DNA from: Ochotona curzoniae
Taxonomy: Eukaryota > Chordata > Mammalia > Lagomorpha > Ochotonidae
NCBI RefSeq assembly: GCF_017591425.1
Contig: NW_024467120.1
Coordinates: forward strand, 682,001 to 746,000
Length of the DNA stretch: 64,000 bases
Direction of reading: 5' to 3'
In this document: in pieces, positions 12,837-25,546 of the stretch
Position numbering within the stretch: position 1 is the stretch's first letter
How the letters are laid out: each line of letters opens with the position of its first letter
Made by a program: the position numbers and the translations under genes
The notes under the pieces: generated by a model
The model's database searches: none
The model's input: the letters and a program-made list of their open reading frames with translations, nothing else
Told to the model about the DNA's origin: nothing

Positions 12837-15800
12837 GTGAGTGAAGCTAGAGGGAGGGCTGAGCTCATGGTCCACCAAACTTGCTGTGCTGCCACCTGCT
12901 GGTTGGTCCAACTCATCCACACCCAGGCCTGTGAGCTTCTTCTCATCTGGAGCTCCACAACACCTGTGGCAGCTGGCTTACAATCCTATGGGCATCAAAC
13001 TGCTACAACAGCCCACACCACACACACACCCGCCTTTGGCAACTGCTTGCTACTCCAGGAATCCGAGATGCACGACAGCTTCTGGCATGTATCTGTCCGC
13101 CATAGGTGGGCCTCGCTGAGCAGGATGCCAACTTCATACAAGGGACAGCCCCAACATGGTGTCAAACCTGATAGTGATCGCTGTTGTACCTAGACGAACA
13201 TGGTCCCCAGAGTGGCTCAAGGACTCTCCATTGTGGCACAGGGCTATGGCCATCCTCTGCCTACATGACTCTAAAGAGAATAACAATGAAACCACAACCC
13301 GGGAGAAACACTTTCCGAAAAACAGTATTGCAAATTCTTGAGCTTCTCAGAGTTTTCAGCCTAGTGGCACACCCCACTCGGTAGACACCCAAGCCCCATA
13401 CACTCACGGACAGCTGGCTTCCACGTAGGCGGGACATTCTCCTGGTTGGGCCAGTGGCAATCTGTCTGTGTGTGTGGAGGGGGGAAGCTGGCGGTTGCAG
13501 AGGAGTGTTGGGGGAAAGACCACAGAAAGCAGAGCTTGAGCCACCTGCCTGCTTTCAGCAAAAGGAAAAAAGGGGCCTGCATATTGCCATGGCTTTGCTA
13601 GAATTCTGAGGCTCTATCATTCTAGACTGTTTATGACCAGGTGGCTGCTGAGTGGACAGCTGGTATGGACACAGAGCCCTGTGAGGTCACAGAGGGACAG
13701 CCAATCGGGATGGTCCCTGTACCTGGACAGCCACATGGGCTTAGGTGAGTGAAGCTACAGTGAGGGCTGAGCTCATGGTCCACCAAAATTGTTGTGCTGC
13801 CACCTGCTGATTAGTCCAACTGATCCGCACCCAGGCCTGTGAGCTTCTTCTCATCTGGAGCTCCACAACACCTGTGGCAGCTGGCTTACAATCCTATGGG
13901 CATCAAACTGCTACAACGGCCCACCCCACACACACACCCGCCTTTGGCAACTGCTTGCTACTCCAGGAATCAGAGATGCACGACTGCTTCTGGCATGTAT
14001 CTGTCCCCCATAGGTGGGCCTCGCTTAACAGGATGCCAACTTCATTCAAGGGACAGCCCCAACATGGTGTCAAACCATTCTCGAGGGTCCGTGTTCTACG
14101 TAGGCAAATGTCATCCACCAGAGTGGCTCAAGGACTCTCCATTGTGGCACAGGGCTATGGCCATCCTCTGCCTACATGACTCTGAAGAGAATAACAATGA
14201 ATCCACAACCAGAGAGAAACATTTTCCTAGCAACAATGTTGCAAATTCTTGAGCTTCTCAGAGTTTTCAGCCTATTGGCACACTCCCACTTGGTAGACAC
14301 CCAAGCCCCATACACTCACGGACAGCTGGCTTCCACGGAGGCGGGACATTCTCCTGGTTGGGCCAGTGGCAATCTGTCTGTGTGTGTGGAGGGGGGAAGC
14401 TGGCGGTTGCAGAGGAGTGTTGGGGGGAAGACCACAGAAAGCAGAGCTTGAGCCACCTGCCTGCTTTCTGCACCAGGCCAAAAAGGGAATGCGTATTGCC
14501 AAGGCTTTGCTAGAATGCTGGCCATAGCATTCTAGACTGTTTATGACCAGGTGGCTGCTGAGTGGACAGCTGGTATGGACACAGAGCCCTGTGAGGTCAC
14601 AGAGGGACAGCCAATCGGGATGGTCCCTGTACCTGGACAGCCACATGGGCTTAGGTGAGTGAAGCTAGAGGGAGGGCTCAGCTCATGGTCCACCAAACTT
14701 GCTGTGCTGCCACCTGCTGGTTGGTCCAACTCATCCACACCCAGGCCTGTGAGCTTCTTCTCATCTGGAGCTCCACAACACCTGTGGCAGCTGGCTTACA
14801 ATCCTATGGAAATCAAACTGCTACAACGGCCCACCCCACACACACACCCGCCTTTGGCAACTGCTTGCTACTCCAGGAATCCGAGATGCACGACAGCTTC
14901 TGGCATGTATCTGTCCCCCATAGGTGGGCCTCGCTGAACAGGATGCCAACTTCATACAAGGGACAGCCCCAACATGGTGTCAAACCTGATAGTGATCGCT
15001 GTTGTACCTGGATGAACATGGTCCCCAGAGTGGCTCAAGGACTCTCCATTGTGGCACAGGGCTATGGCCATCCTCTGCCTACATGACTCTAAAGAGAATA
15101 ACAATGAATCCACAACCAGGGAGAAACATTTTCCTAGCAACAGTGTTGCAAATTCTTGAGCTTCTCAGAGTTTTCAGCCTATTGGCACACTCCCACTCGG
15201 TAGACACCCAAGCCCCATACACTCACGGACAGCTGGCTTCCACGGAGGCGGGACATTCTCCTGGTTGGGCCAGTGGCAATCTGTCTGTGTGTGTGGAGGG
15301 GGGAAGCTGGCAGTTGCAGAGGAGTGTTGGGGGAAAGACCACAGAAAGCAGAGCTTGAGCCACCTGCCTGCTTTCTGCACCAGGCCAAAAGGGGCCTGCG
15401 TATTGCCATGGCTTTGCTAGAATGCTGGACATAGCATTCTAGACTGTTTATGACCAGGTGGCTGCTGAGTGGACAGCTGGTATGGACACAGAGCCCTGTG
15501 AGGTCACAGAGGGACAGCCAATCGGGATGGTCCCTGTACCTGGACAGCCACATGGGCTTAGGTGAGTGAAGCTAGAGGGAGGGCTCAGCTCATGGTCCAC
15601 CAAACTTGCTGTGCTGCCACCTGCTGGTTGGTCCAACTCATCCACACCCAGGCCTGTGAGCTTCTTCTCATCTGGAGCTCCACAACACCTGTGGCAGCTG
15701 GCTTACAATCCTATGGGCATCAAACTGCTACAACGGCCCACCCCACACACACACCCGCCTTTGGCAACTGCTTGCTACTCCAGGAATCCGAGATGCACGA

Positions 15801-17378
15801 CAGCTTCTGGCATGTATCTGTCCCCATAGGTGGGCCTCGCTGAACAGGATGCCAACTTCATACAAGGGACAGCCCCAACATGGTGTTAAACCTGATCGTG
15901 ATCGCTGTTGTACCTGGTCGAACATGGTCCCCAGAGTGGCTCAAGGACTCTCCATTGTGGCACAGGGCTATGGCCATCCTCTGCCTACATGACTCTAAAG
16001 AGAATAACAATGAAACCACAACCCGGGAGAAACACTTTCCGAAAAACAGTATTGCAAAATCTTGAGCTTCTCAGAGTTTTCAGCCTATTGGCACACCCCA
16101 CTCGGTAGACACCCAAGCCCCATACACTCACGGACAGCTGGCTTCCACGGAGGAGGGACATTCTCCTGGTTGGGCCAGTGGCAATCTGTCTGTGTGTGTG
16201 GAGGGGGGAAGCTGGCAGTTGCAGAGGAGTGTTGGGGGAAAGACCACAGAAAGCAGAGCTTGAGCCACCTGCCTGCTTTCTGCAAAAGGAAAAAAGGGGC
16301 CTGCGTATTGCCATGGCTTTGCTAGAATTCTGAGGCCATATCATTCAAGACTGTTTATGACCAGGTGGCTGCTGAGTGGACAGCTGGTATGGACACAGAG
16401 CCCTGTGAGGTCACAGAGGGACAGCCAATCGGGATGGTCCCTGTACCTGGACAGCCACATGGGCTTAGGTGAGTGAAGCTACAGTGAGGGCTGAGCTCAT
16501 GGTCCACCAAAATTGTTGTGCTGCCACCTGCTGATTAGTCCAACTGATCCGCACCCAGGCCTGTGAGCTTCTTCTCATCTGGAGCTCCACAACACCTGTG
16601 GCAGCTGGCTTACAATCCTATGGGCATCAAACTGCTACAACGGCCCACCCCACACACACACCCGCCTTTGGCAACTGCTTGCTACTCCAGGAATCCGAGA
16701 TGCACGACAGCTTCTGGCATGTATCTGTCCCCCATAGGTGGGCCTCGCTGAGCAGGATGCCAACTTCATACAAGGGACAGCCCCAACATGGTGTCAAACC
16801 ATTCTCGAGGGTCCGTGTTCTACGTAGGCGAATGTCATCCACCAGAGTGGCTCAAGGACTCTCCATTGTGGCACAGGGCTATGGCCATCCTCTGCCTACA
16901 TGACTCTAAAGAGAATAACAATGAATCCACAACCAGGGAGAAACATTTTCCTAGCAACAGTGTTGCAAAATCTTGAGCTTCTCAGAGTTTTCAGCCTATT
17001 GGCACACTCCCACTCGGTAGACACCCAAGCCCCATACACTCACGGACAGCTGGCTTCCACGGAGGCGGGACAATCTCCTGGTTGGGCCAGTGGCAATCTG
17101 TCTGTGTGTGTGGAGGGGGGAAGCTGGCGGTTGCAGAGGAGTGTTGGGGGGAAGACCACAGAAAGCAGAGCTTGAGCCACCTGCCTGCTTTCTACACCAG
17201 GCCAAAAAGGGAATGCGTATTGCCAAGGCTTTGCTAGAATGCTGGACATAGCATTCTAGACTGTTTATGACCAGGTGGCTGCTGAGTGGACAGCTGGTAT
17301 GGACACAGAGCCCTGTGAGGTCACAGAGGGACAGCCAATCGGGATGGTCCCTGTACCTGGACAGCCACATGGGCTTAG
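12837..17378 (+). repeat. Higher-order repeat, pentamer copy 3
   Basis: Five monomers (12837, 13746, 14655, 15562, 16470), 4542 bp, again with GATTAG monomers second and fifth. The third monomer has CTATGGAAATCAAAC (14808), a variant shared with the third monomer of copy 1 (5715) but not of copy 2. The fourth (15562) lacks one C in the CCCCCATAGG run. The first monomer has GTCCGCCATAGG (13097), shared with the monomers at 17379 and 18285, which suggests a recent local exchange there. Confidence 0.8.
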
Positions 17379-18284
17379 GTGAGTGAAGCTAGAGGGAGGG
17401 CTGAGCTCATGGTCCACCAAACTTGCTGTGCTGCCACCTGCTGGTTGGTCCAACTCATCCACACCCAGGCCTGTGAGCTTCTTCTCATCTGGAGCTCCAC
17501 AACACCTGTGGCAGCTGGCTTACAATCCTATGGGCATCAAACTGCTACAACAGCCCACACCACACACACACCCGCCTTTGGCAACTGCTTGCTACTCCAG
17601 GAATCCGAGATGCACGACAGCTTCTGGCATGTATCTGTCCGCCATAGGTGGGCCTCGCTGAGCAGGATGCCAACTTCATACAAGGGACAGCCCCAACATG
17701 GTGTCAAACCTGATAGTGATCGCTGTTGTACCTGGATGAACATGGTCCCCAGAGTGGCTCAAGGACTCTCCATTGTGGCACAGGGCTATGGCCATCCTCT
17801 GCCTACATGACTCTAAAGAGAATAACAATGAAACCACAACCCGGGAGAAACACTTTCCGAAAAACAGTATTGCAAATTCTTGAGCTTCTCAGAGTTTTCA
17901 GCCTAGTGGCACACCCCACTCGGTAGACACCCAAGCCCCATACACTCACGGACAGCTGGCTTCCACGGAGGCGGGACATTCTCCTGGTTGGGCCAGTGGC
18001 AATCTGTCTGTGTGTGTGGAGGGGGGAAGCTGGCAGTTGCAGAGGAGTGTTGGGGGAAAGACCACAGAAAGCAGAGCTTGAGCCACCTGCCTGCTTTCTG
18101 CACCAGGCCAAAAGGGGCCTGCGTATTGCCATGGCTTTGCTAGAATGCTGGACATAGCATTCTAGACTGTTTATGACCAGGTGGCTGCTGAGTGGACAGC
18201 TGGTATGGACACAGAGCCCTGTGAGGTCACAGAGGGACAGCCAATCGGGATGGTCCCTGTACCTGGACAGCCACATGGGCTTAG

Positions 18285-19191
18285 GTGAGTGAAGCTAGAG
18301 GGAGGGCTGAGCTCATGGTCCACCAAACTTGCTGTGCTGCCACCTGCTGGTTGGTCCAACTCATCCACACCCAGGCCTGTGAGCTTCTTCTCATCTGGAG
18401 CTCCACAACACCTGTGGCAGCTGGCTTACAATCCTATGGGCATCAAACTGCTACAACAGCCCACACCACACACACACCCGCCTTTGGCAACTGCTTGCTA
18501 CTCCAGGAATCCGAGATGCACGACAGCTTCTGGCATGTATCTGTCCGCCATAGGTGGGCCTCGCTGAGCAGGATGCCAACTTCATACAAGGGACAGCCCC
18601 AACATGGTGTCAAACCTGATCATGATCGCTATTGTACCTGGACGAAAATGGTCCCCAGAGTGGCTCAAGGACTCTCCATTGTGGCCAGGGCTATGGCCAT
18701 CCTCTGCCTACATGACTCTAAAGAGAATAACAATGAAACCACAACCCGGGAGAAACACTTTCCTAGCAACAATGTTGCAAATTCTTGAGATTCTCCCAGT
18801 TTTCAGCCTATTGGCACACTCCCACTTGGTAGACACCCAAGCCCCATACACTCACGGACAGCTGGCTTCCACGGAGGCAGGACATTCTCCTGGTTCAGCC
18901 AATGGCAATCTGTCTGTGTGTGTGGAGGGGGGAAGCTGGCGGTTGCAAAGGAGTGTTGGGGGGAAGACCACAGAAAGCAGAGCTTGAGCCACCTGCCTGC
19001 TTTCTGCACCAGGCCAAAGAGGCCTGCATATTGCCATGGCTTTGCTAGAATGCTGAGGCCATGGCATTGTAGGCTGTTTATAAACAGGTGGCTGCTGAGT
19101 GGACAGCTGGTATGGACACAGAGCCCTGTGAGGTCACAGAGGGACAGCCAATCGGGATGGTCCCTGTACCTGGACAGCCACATGGGCTTAG
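18285..19191 (+). repeat. Divergent monomer at the boundary between two higher-order regimes
   Basis: This monomer starts like its left neighbour but differs from about 18620 onward: CATGATCGCTATTGTACC, GTGGCCAGGGC (loss of ACA), TTGAGATTCTCCCAG, GTTCAGCCAATGGC and GCTGAGGCCATGGCATTGTAGGC. These readings resemble the aged monomers at 41256-47062 more than the bulk of the array. It lies between the pentamer domain and the trimer domain and may be an exchange breakpoint or a relic of an older array. Confidence 0.7.
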
Positions 19192-20098
19192 GTGAGTGAA
19201 GCTAGAGGGAGGGCTGAGCTCATGGTCCACCAAACTTGCTGTGCTGCCACCTGCTGGTTGGTCCAACTCATCCACAATCAGACCTGTGAGCTTCTTCTCA
19301 TCTGGAGCTCCACAACACCTGTGGCAGCTGGCTTACAATCCTATGGGCATCAAACTGCTACAACGGCCCACCCCACACACACACCCGCCTTTGGCAACTG
19401 CTTGCTACTCCAGGAATCCGAGATGCACGACAGCTTCTGGCATGTATCTGTCCCCCATAGGTGGGCCTCGCTGAGCAGGATGCCAACTTCATACAAGGGA
19501 CAGCCCCAACATGGTGTTAAACCTGATCGTGATCGCTGTTGTACCTGGTCGAACATGGTCCCCAGAGTGGCTCAAGGACTCTCCATTGTGGCACAGGGCT
19601 ATGGCCATCCTCTGCCTACATGACTCTAAAGAGAATAACAATGAAACCACAACCCGGGAGAAACACTTTCCGAAAAACAGTATTGCAAAATCTTGAGCTT
19701 CTCAGAGTTTTCAGCCTATTGGCACACTCCCACTCGGTAGACACCCAAGCCCCATACACTCACGGACAGCTGGCTTCCACGGAGGCGGGACATTCTCCTG
19801 GTTGGGCCAGTGGCAATCTGTCTGTGTGTGTGGAGGGGGGAAGCTGGCGGTTGCAGAGGAGTGTTGGGGGAAAGACCACAGAAAGCAGAGCTTGAGCCAC
19901 CTGCCTGCTTTCTACACCAGGCCAAAAAGGGAATGCGTATTGCCATGGCTTTGCTAGAATGCTGGACATAGCATTCTAGACTGTTTATGAGCATTTGGCT
20001 GCTGAGTGGACAGCTGGTATGGACACAGAGCCCTGTGAGGTCACAGAGTGACAGCCAATCGGGATGGTCCCTGTACCTGGACAGCCACATGGGCTTAG

Positions 20099-22825
20099 GT
20101 GAGTGAAGCTAGAGGGAGGGCTGAGCTCATGGTCCACCAAACTTGCTGTGCTGCCACCTGCTGGTTGGTCCAACTCATCCACACCCAGGCCTGTGAGCTT
20201 CTTCTCATCTGGAGCTCCACAACACCTGTGGCAGCTGGCTTACAATCCTATGGGCATCAAACTGCTACAACGGCCCACCCCACACACACACCCGCCTTTG
20301 GCAACTGCTTGCTACTCCAGGAATCCGAGATGCACGACAGCTTCTGGCATGTATCTGTCCCCCATAGGTGGGCCTCGCTGAGCAGGATGCCAACTTCATA
20401 CAAGGGACAGCCCCAACATGGTGTCAAACCATTCTCGAGGGTCCGTGTTCTACGTAGGCGAATGTCATCCACCAGAGTGGCTCAAGGACTCTCCATTGTG
20501 GCACAGGGCTATGGCCATCCTCTGCCTACATGACTCTGAAGAGAATAACAATGAATCCACAACCAGGGAGAAACATTTTCCTAGCAACAGTGTTGCAAAT
20601 TCTTGAGCTTCTCAGAGTTTTCAGCCTATTGGCACACTCCCACTCGGTAGACACCCAAGCCCCATACACTCACGGACAGCTGGCTTCCACGTAGGCGGGA
20701 CATTCTCCTGGTTGGGCCAGTGGCAATCTGTCTGTGTGTGTGGAGGGGGGAAGCTGGCAGTTGCAGAGGAGTGTTGGGGGAAAGACCACAGAAAGCAGAG
20801 CTTGAGCCACCTGCCTGCTTTCTACACCAGGCCAAAAGGGGCCTGCGTATTGCCATGGCTTTGCTAGAATGCTGGACATAGCATTCTAGACTGTTTATGA
20901 CCAGGTGGCTGCTGAGTGGACAGCTGGTATGGACACAGAGCCCTGTGAGGTCACAGAGGGACAGCCAATCGGGATGGTCCCTGTACCTGGACAGCCACAT
21001 GGGCTTAGGTGAGTGAAGCTAGAGGGAGGGCTGAGCTCATGGTCCACCAAAGTTGCTGTGCTGCCACCTGCTGGTTGGTCCAACTCATCCACACCCAGGC
21101 CTGTGAGCTTCTTCTCATCTGGAGCTCCACAACACCTGTGGCAGCTGGCTTACAATCCTATGGGCATCAAACTGCTACAACAGCCCACACCACACACACA
21201 CCCGCCTTTGGCAACTGCTTGCTACTCCAGGAATCCGAGATGCACGACAGCTTCTGGCATGTATCTGTCCCCCATAGGTGGGCCTCGCTGAGCAGGATGC
21301 CAACTTCATTCAAGGGACAGCCCCAACATGGTGTCAAACCATTCTCGAGGGTCCGTGTTCTACGTAGGCGAATGTCATCCACCAGAGTGGCTCAAGGACT
21401 CTCCATTGTGGCACAGGGCTATGGCCATCCTCTGCCTACATGACTCTGAAGAGAATAACGATGAAACCACAACCAGGGAGAAACACTTTCCTAGCAACAA
21501 TGTTGCAAATTCTTGAGCTTCTCAGAGTTTTCAGCCTATTGGCACACTCCCACTCGGTAGACACCCAAGCCCCATACACTCACGGACAGCTGGCTTCCAC
21601 GGAGGCGGGACATTCTCCTGGTTGGGCCAGTGGCAATCTGTCTGTGTGTGTGGAGGGGGGAAGCTGGCGGTTGCAGAGGAGTGTTGGGGGAAAGACCACA
21701 GAAAGCAGAGCTTGAGCCACCTGCCTGCTTTCTGCACCAGGCCAAAAGGGGAATGCGTATTGCCATGGCTTTGCTAGAATGCTGGACATAGCATTCTAGA
21801 CTGTTTATGAGCCTTTGGCTGCTGAGTGGACAGCTGGTATGGACACAGAGCCCTGTGAGGTCACAGAGGGACAGCCAATCGGGATGGTCCCTGTACCTGG
21901 ACAGCCACATGGGCTTAGGTGAGTGAAGCTAGAGGGAGGGCTGAGCTCATGGTCCACCAAACTTGCTGTGCTGCCACCTGCTGGTTGGTCCAACTCATCC
22001 ACACCCAGGCCTGTGAGCTTCTTCTCATCTGGAGCTCCACAACACCTGTGGCAGCTGGCTTACAATCCTATGGGCATCAAACTGCTACAACAGCCCACAC
22101 CACACACACACCCGCCTTTGGCAACTGCTTGCTACTCCAGGAATCAGAGATGCACGACAGCTTCTGGCATGTATCTGTCCCCATAGGTGGGCCTCGCTGA
22201 GCAGGATGCCAACTTCATACAAGGGACAGCCCCAACATGGTGTTAAACCTGATCGTGATCGCTGTTGTACCTGGACGAACATGGTCCCCAGAGTGGCTCA
22301 AGGACTCTCCATTGTGGCACAGGGCTATGGCCATCCTCTGCCTACATGACTCTAAAGAGAATAACAATGAAACCACAACCCGGGAGAAACACTTTCCGAA
22401 AAACAGTATTGCAAAATCTTGAGCTTCTCAGAGTTTTCAGCCTATTGGCACACCCCACTCGGTAGACACCCAAGCCCCATACACTCACGGACAGCTGGCT
22501 TCCACGGAGGAGGGACATTCTCCTGGTTGGGCCAGTGGCAATCTGTCTGTGTGTGTGGAGGGGGGAAGCTGGCAGTTGCAGAGGAGTGTTGGGGGAAAGA
22601 CCACAGAAAGCAGAGCTTGAGCCACCTGCCTGCTTTCTGCAAAAGGCAAAAAGGGGCCTGCGTATTGCCATGGCTTTGCTAGAATTCTGAGGCCATATCA
22701 TTCAAGACTGTTTATGACCAGGTGGCTGCTGAGTGGACAGCTGGTATGGACACAGAGCCCTGTGAGGTCACAGAGGGACAGCCAATCGGGATGGTCCCTG
22801 TACCTGGACAGCCACATGGGCTTAG
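20099..22825 (+). repeat. Higher-order repeat, trimer copy 1
   Basis: Three monomers (20099, 21009, 21919), 2727 bp. The first has CATTCTCGAGGGTCCGTG with a CCACGTAGGCGGG site. The second has CAAAGTTGCTGTG, TTCATTCAAGG and AATAACGATG, and is followed by GAGCCTTTGGCTGC. The third has the CTGATCGTGATC class. The first two monomers recur with the same rare variants 2727 bp downstream. Confidence 0.7.
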
Positions 22826-25546
22826 GTGAGTGAAGCTAGAGGGAGGGCTGAGCTCATGGTCCACCAAACTTGCTGTGCTGCCACCTGCTGGTTGGTCCAA
22901 CTCATCCACACCCAGGCCTGTGAGCTTCTTCTCATCTGGAGCTCCACAACACCTGTGGCAGCTGGCTTACAATCCTATGGGCATCAAACTGCTACAACGG
23001 CCCACCCCACACACACACCCGCCTTTGGCAACTGCTTGCTACTCCAGGAATCCGAGATGCACGACAGCTTCTGGCATGTATCTGTCCCCATAGGTGGGCC
23101 TCGCTGAGCAGGATGCCAACTTCATACAAGGGACAGCCCCAACATGGTGTCAAACCATTCTCGAGGGTCCGTGTTCTACGTAGGCGAATGTCATCCACCA
23201 GAGTGGCTCAAGGACTCTCCATTGTGGCACAGGGCTATGGCCATCCTCTGCCTACATGACTCTGAAGAGAATAACAATGAATCCACAACCAGGGAGAAAC
23301 ATTTTCCTAGCAACAGTGTTGCAAATTCTTGAGCTTCTCAGAGTTTTCAGCCTATTGGCACACTCCCACTCGGTAGACACCCAAGCCCCATACACTCACG
23401 GACAGCTGGCTTCCACGTAGGCGGGACATTCTCCTGGTTGGGCCAGTGGCAATCTGTCTGTGTGTGTGGAGGGGGGAAGCTGGCAGTTGCAGAGGAGTGT
23501 TGGGGGAAAGACCACAGAAAGCAGAGCTTGAGCCACCTGCCTGCTTTCTACACCAGGCCAAAAGGGGCCTGCGTATTGCCATGGCTTTGCTAGAATGCTG
23601 GACATAGCATTCTAGACTGTTTATGACCAGGTGGCTGCTGAGTGGACAGCTGGTATGGACACAGAGCCCTGTGAGGTCACAGAGGGACAGCCAATCGGGA
23701 TGGTCCCTGTACCTGGACAGCCACATGGGCTTAGGTGAGTGAAGCTAGAGGGCTGAGCTCATGGTCCACCAAAGTTGCTGTGCTGCCACCTGCTGGTTGG
23801 TCCAACTCATCCACACCCAGGCCTGTGAGCTTCTTCTCATCTGGAGCTCCACAACACCTGTGGCAGCTGGCTTACAATCCTATGGGCATCAAACTGCTAC
23901 AACAGCCCACACCACACACACACCCGCCTTTGGCAACTGCTTGCTACTCCAGGAATCCGAGATGCACGACAGCTTCTGGCATGTATCTGTCCCCCATAGG
24001 TGGGCCTCGCTGAGCAGGATGCCAACTTCATTCAAGGGACAGCCCCAACATGGTGTCAAACCATTCTCGAGGGTCCGTGTTCTACGTAGGCGAATGTCAT
24101 CCACCAGAGTGGCTCAAGGACTCTCCATTGTGGCACAGGGCTATGGCCATCCTCTGCCTACATGACTCTGAAGAGAATAACGATGAAACCACAACCAGGG
24201 AGAAACACTTTCCTAGCAACAATGTTGCAAATTCTTGAGCTTCTCAGAGTTTTCAGCCTATTGGCACACTCCCACTCGGTAGACACCCAAGCCCCATACA
24301 CTCACGGACAGCTGGCTTCCACGGAGGCGGGACATTCTCCTGGTTGGGCCAGTGGCAATCTGTCTGTGTGTGTGGAGGGGGGAAGCTGGCGGTTGCAGAG
24401 GAGTGTTGGGGGAAAGACCACAGAAAGCAGAGCTTGAGCCACCTGCCTGCTTTCTGCACCAGGCCAAAAGGGGAATGCGTATTGCCATGGCTTTGCTAGA
24501 ATGCTGGACATAGCATTCTAGACTGTTTATGAGCCTTTGGCTGCTGAGTGGACAGCTGGTATGGACACAGAGCCCTGTGAGGTCACAGAGGGACAGCCAA
24601 TCGGGATGGTCCCTGTACCTGGACAGCCACATGGGCTTAGGTGAGTGAAGCTAGAGGGAGGGCTCAGCTCATGGTCCACCAAACTTGCTGTGCTGCCACC
24701 TGCTGGTTGGTCCAACTCATCCACACCCAGGCCTGTGAGCTTCTTCTCATCTGGAGCTCCACAACACCTGTGGCAGCTGGCTTACAATCCTATGGGCATC
24801 AAACTGCTACAACAGCCCACACCACACACACACCCGCCTTTGGCAACTGCTTGCTACTCCAGGAATCCGAGATGCACGACAGCTTCTGGCATGTATCTGT
24901 CCCCCATAGGTGGGCCTCGCTGAGCAGGATGCCAACTTCATACAAGGGACAGCCCCAACATGGTGTCAATGCTGATCGTGATCGCTGTTGTACCTAGACG
25001 AACATGGTCCCCAGAGTGGCTCAAGGACTCTCCATTGTGGCACAGGGCTATGGCCATCCTCTGCCTACATGACTCTAAAGAGAATAACAATGAAACCACA
25101 ACCCGGGAGAAACACTTTCCGAAAAACAGTATTGCAAATTCTTGAGCTTCTCAGAGTTTTCAGCCTATTGGCACACCCCACTCGGTAGACACCCAAGCCC
25201 CATACACTCACGGACAGCTGGCTTCCACGTAGGCGGGACATTCTCCTGGTTGGGCCAGTGGCAATCTGTCTGTGTGTGTGGAGGGGGGAAGCTGGCAGTT
25301 GCAGAGGAGTGTTGGGGGAAAGACCACAGAAAGCAGAGCTTGAGCCACCTGCCTGCTTTCTGCACCAGGCCAAAAGGGGAATGCGTATTGCCATGGCTTT
25401 GCTAGAATGCTGGACATAGCATTCTAGACTGTTTATGACCAGGTGGCTGCTGAGTGGACAGCTGGTATGGACACAGAGCCCTGTGAGGTCACAGAGGGAC
25501 AGCCAATCGGGATGGTCCCTGTACCTGGACAGCCACATGGGCTTAG
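22826..25546 (+). repeat. Higher-order repeat, trimer copy 2
   Basis: Three monomers (22826, 23735, 24641), 2721 bp. The first two repeat the variant set of the monomers at 20099 and 21009. The second has lost 4 bp just after the landmark (AGCTAGAGGGCTGAGC). The third monomer differs from its trimer-1 counterpart and looks more like the pentamer-type monomers at 3748 and 8291 (GTACCTAGACGAACATGG), so the trimer period is already being overwritten. Monomers 25547, 26454 and 27363 follow as a mixed tail. Confidence 0.6.
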
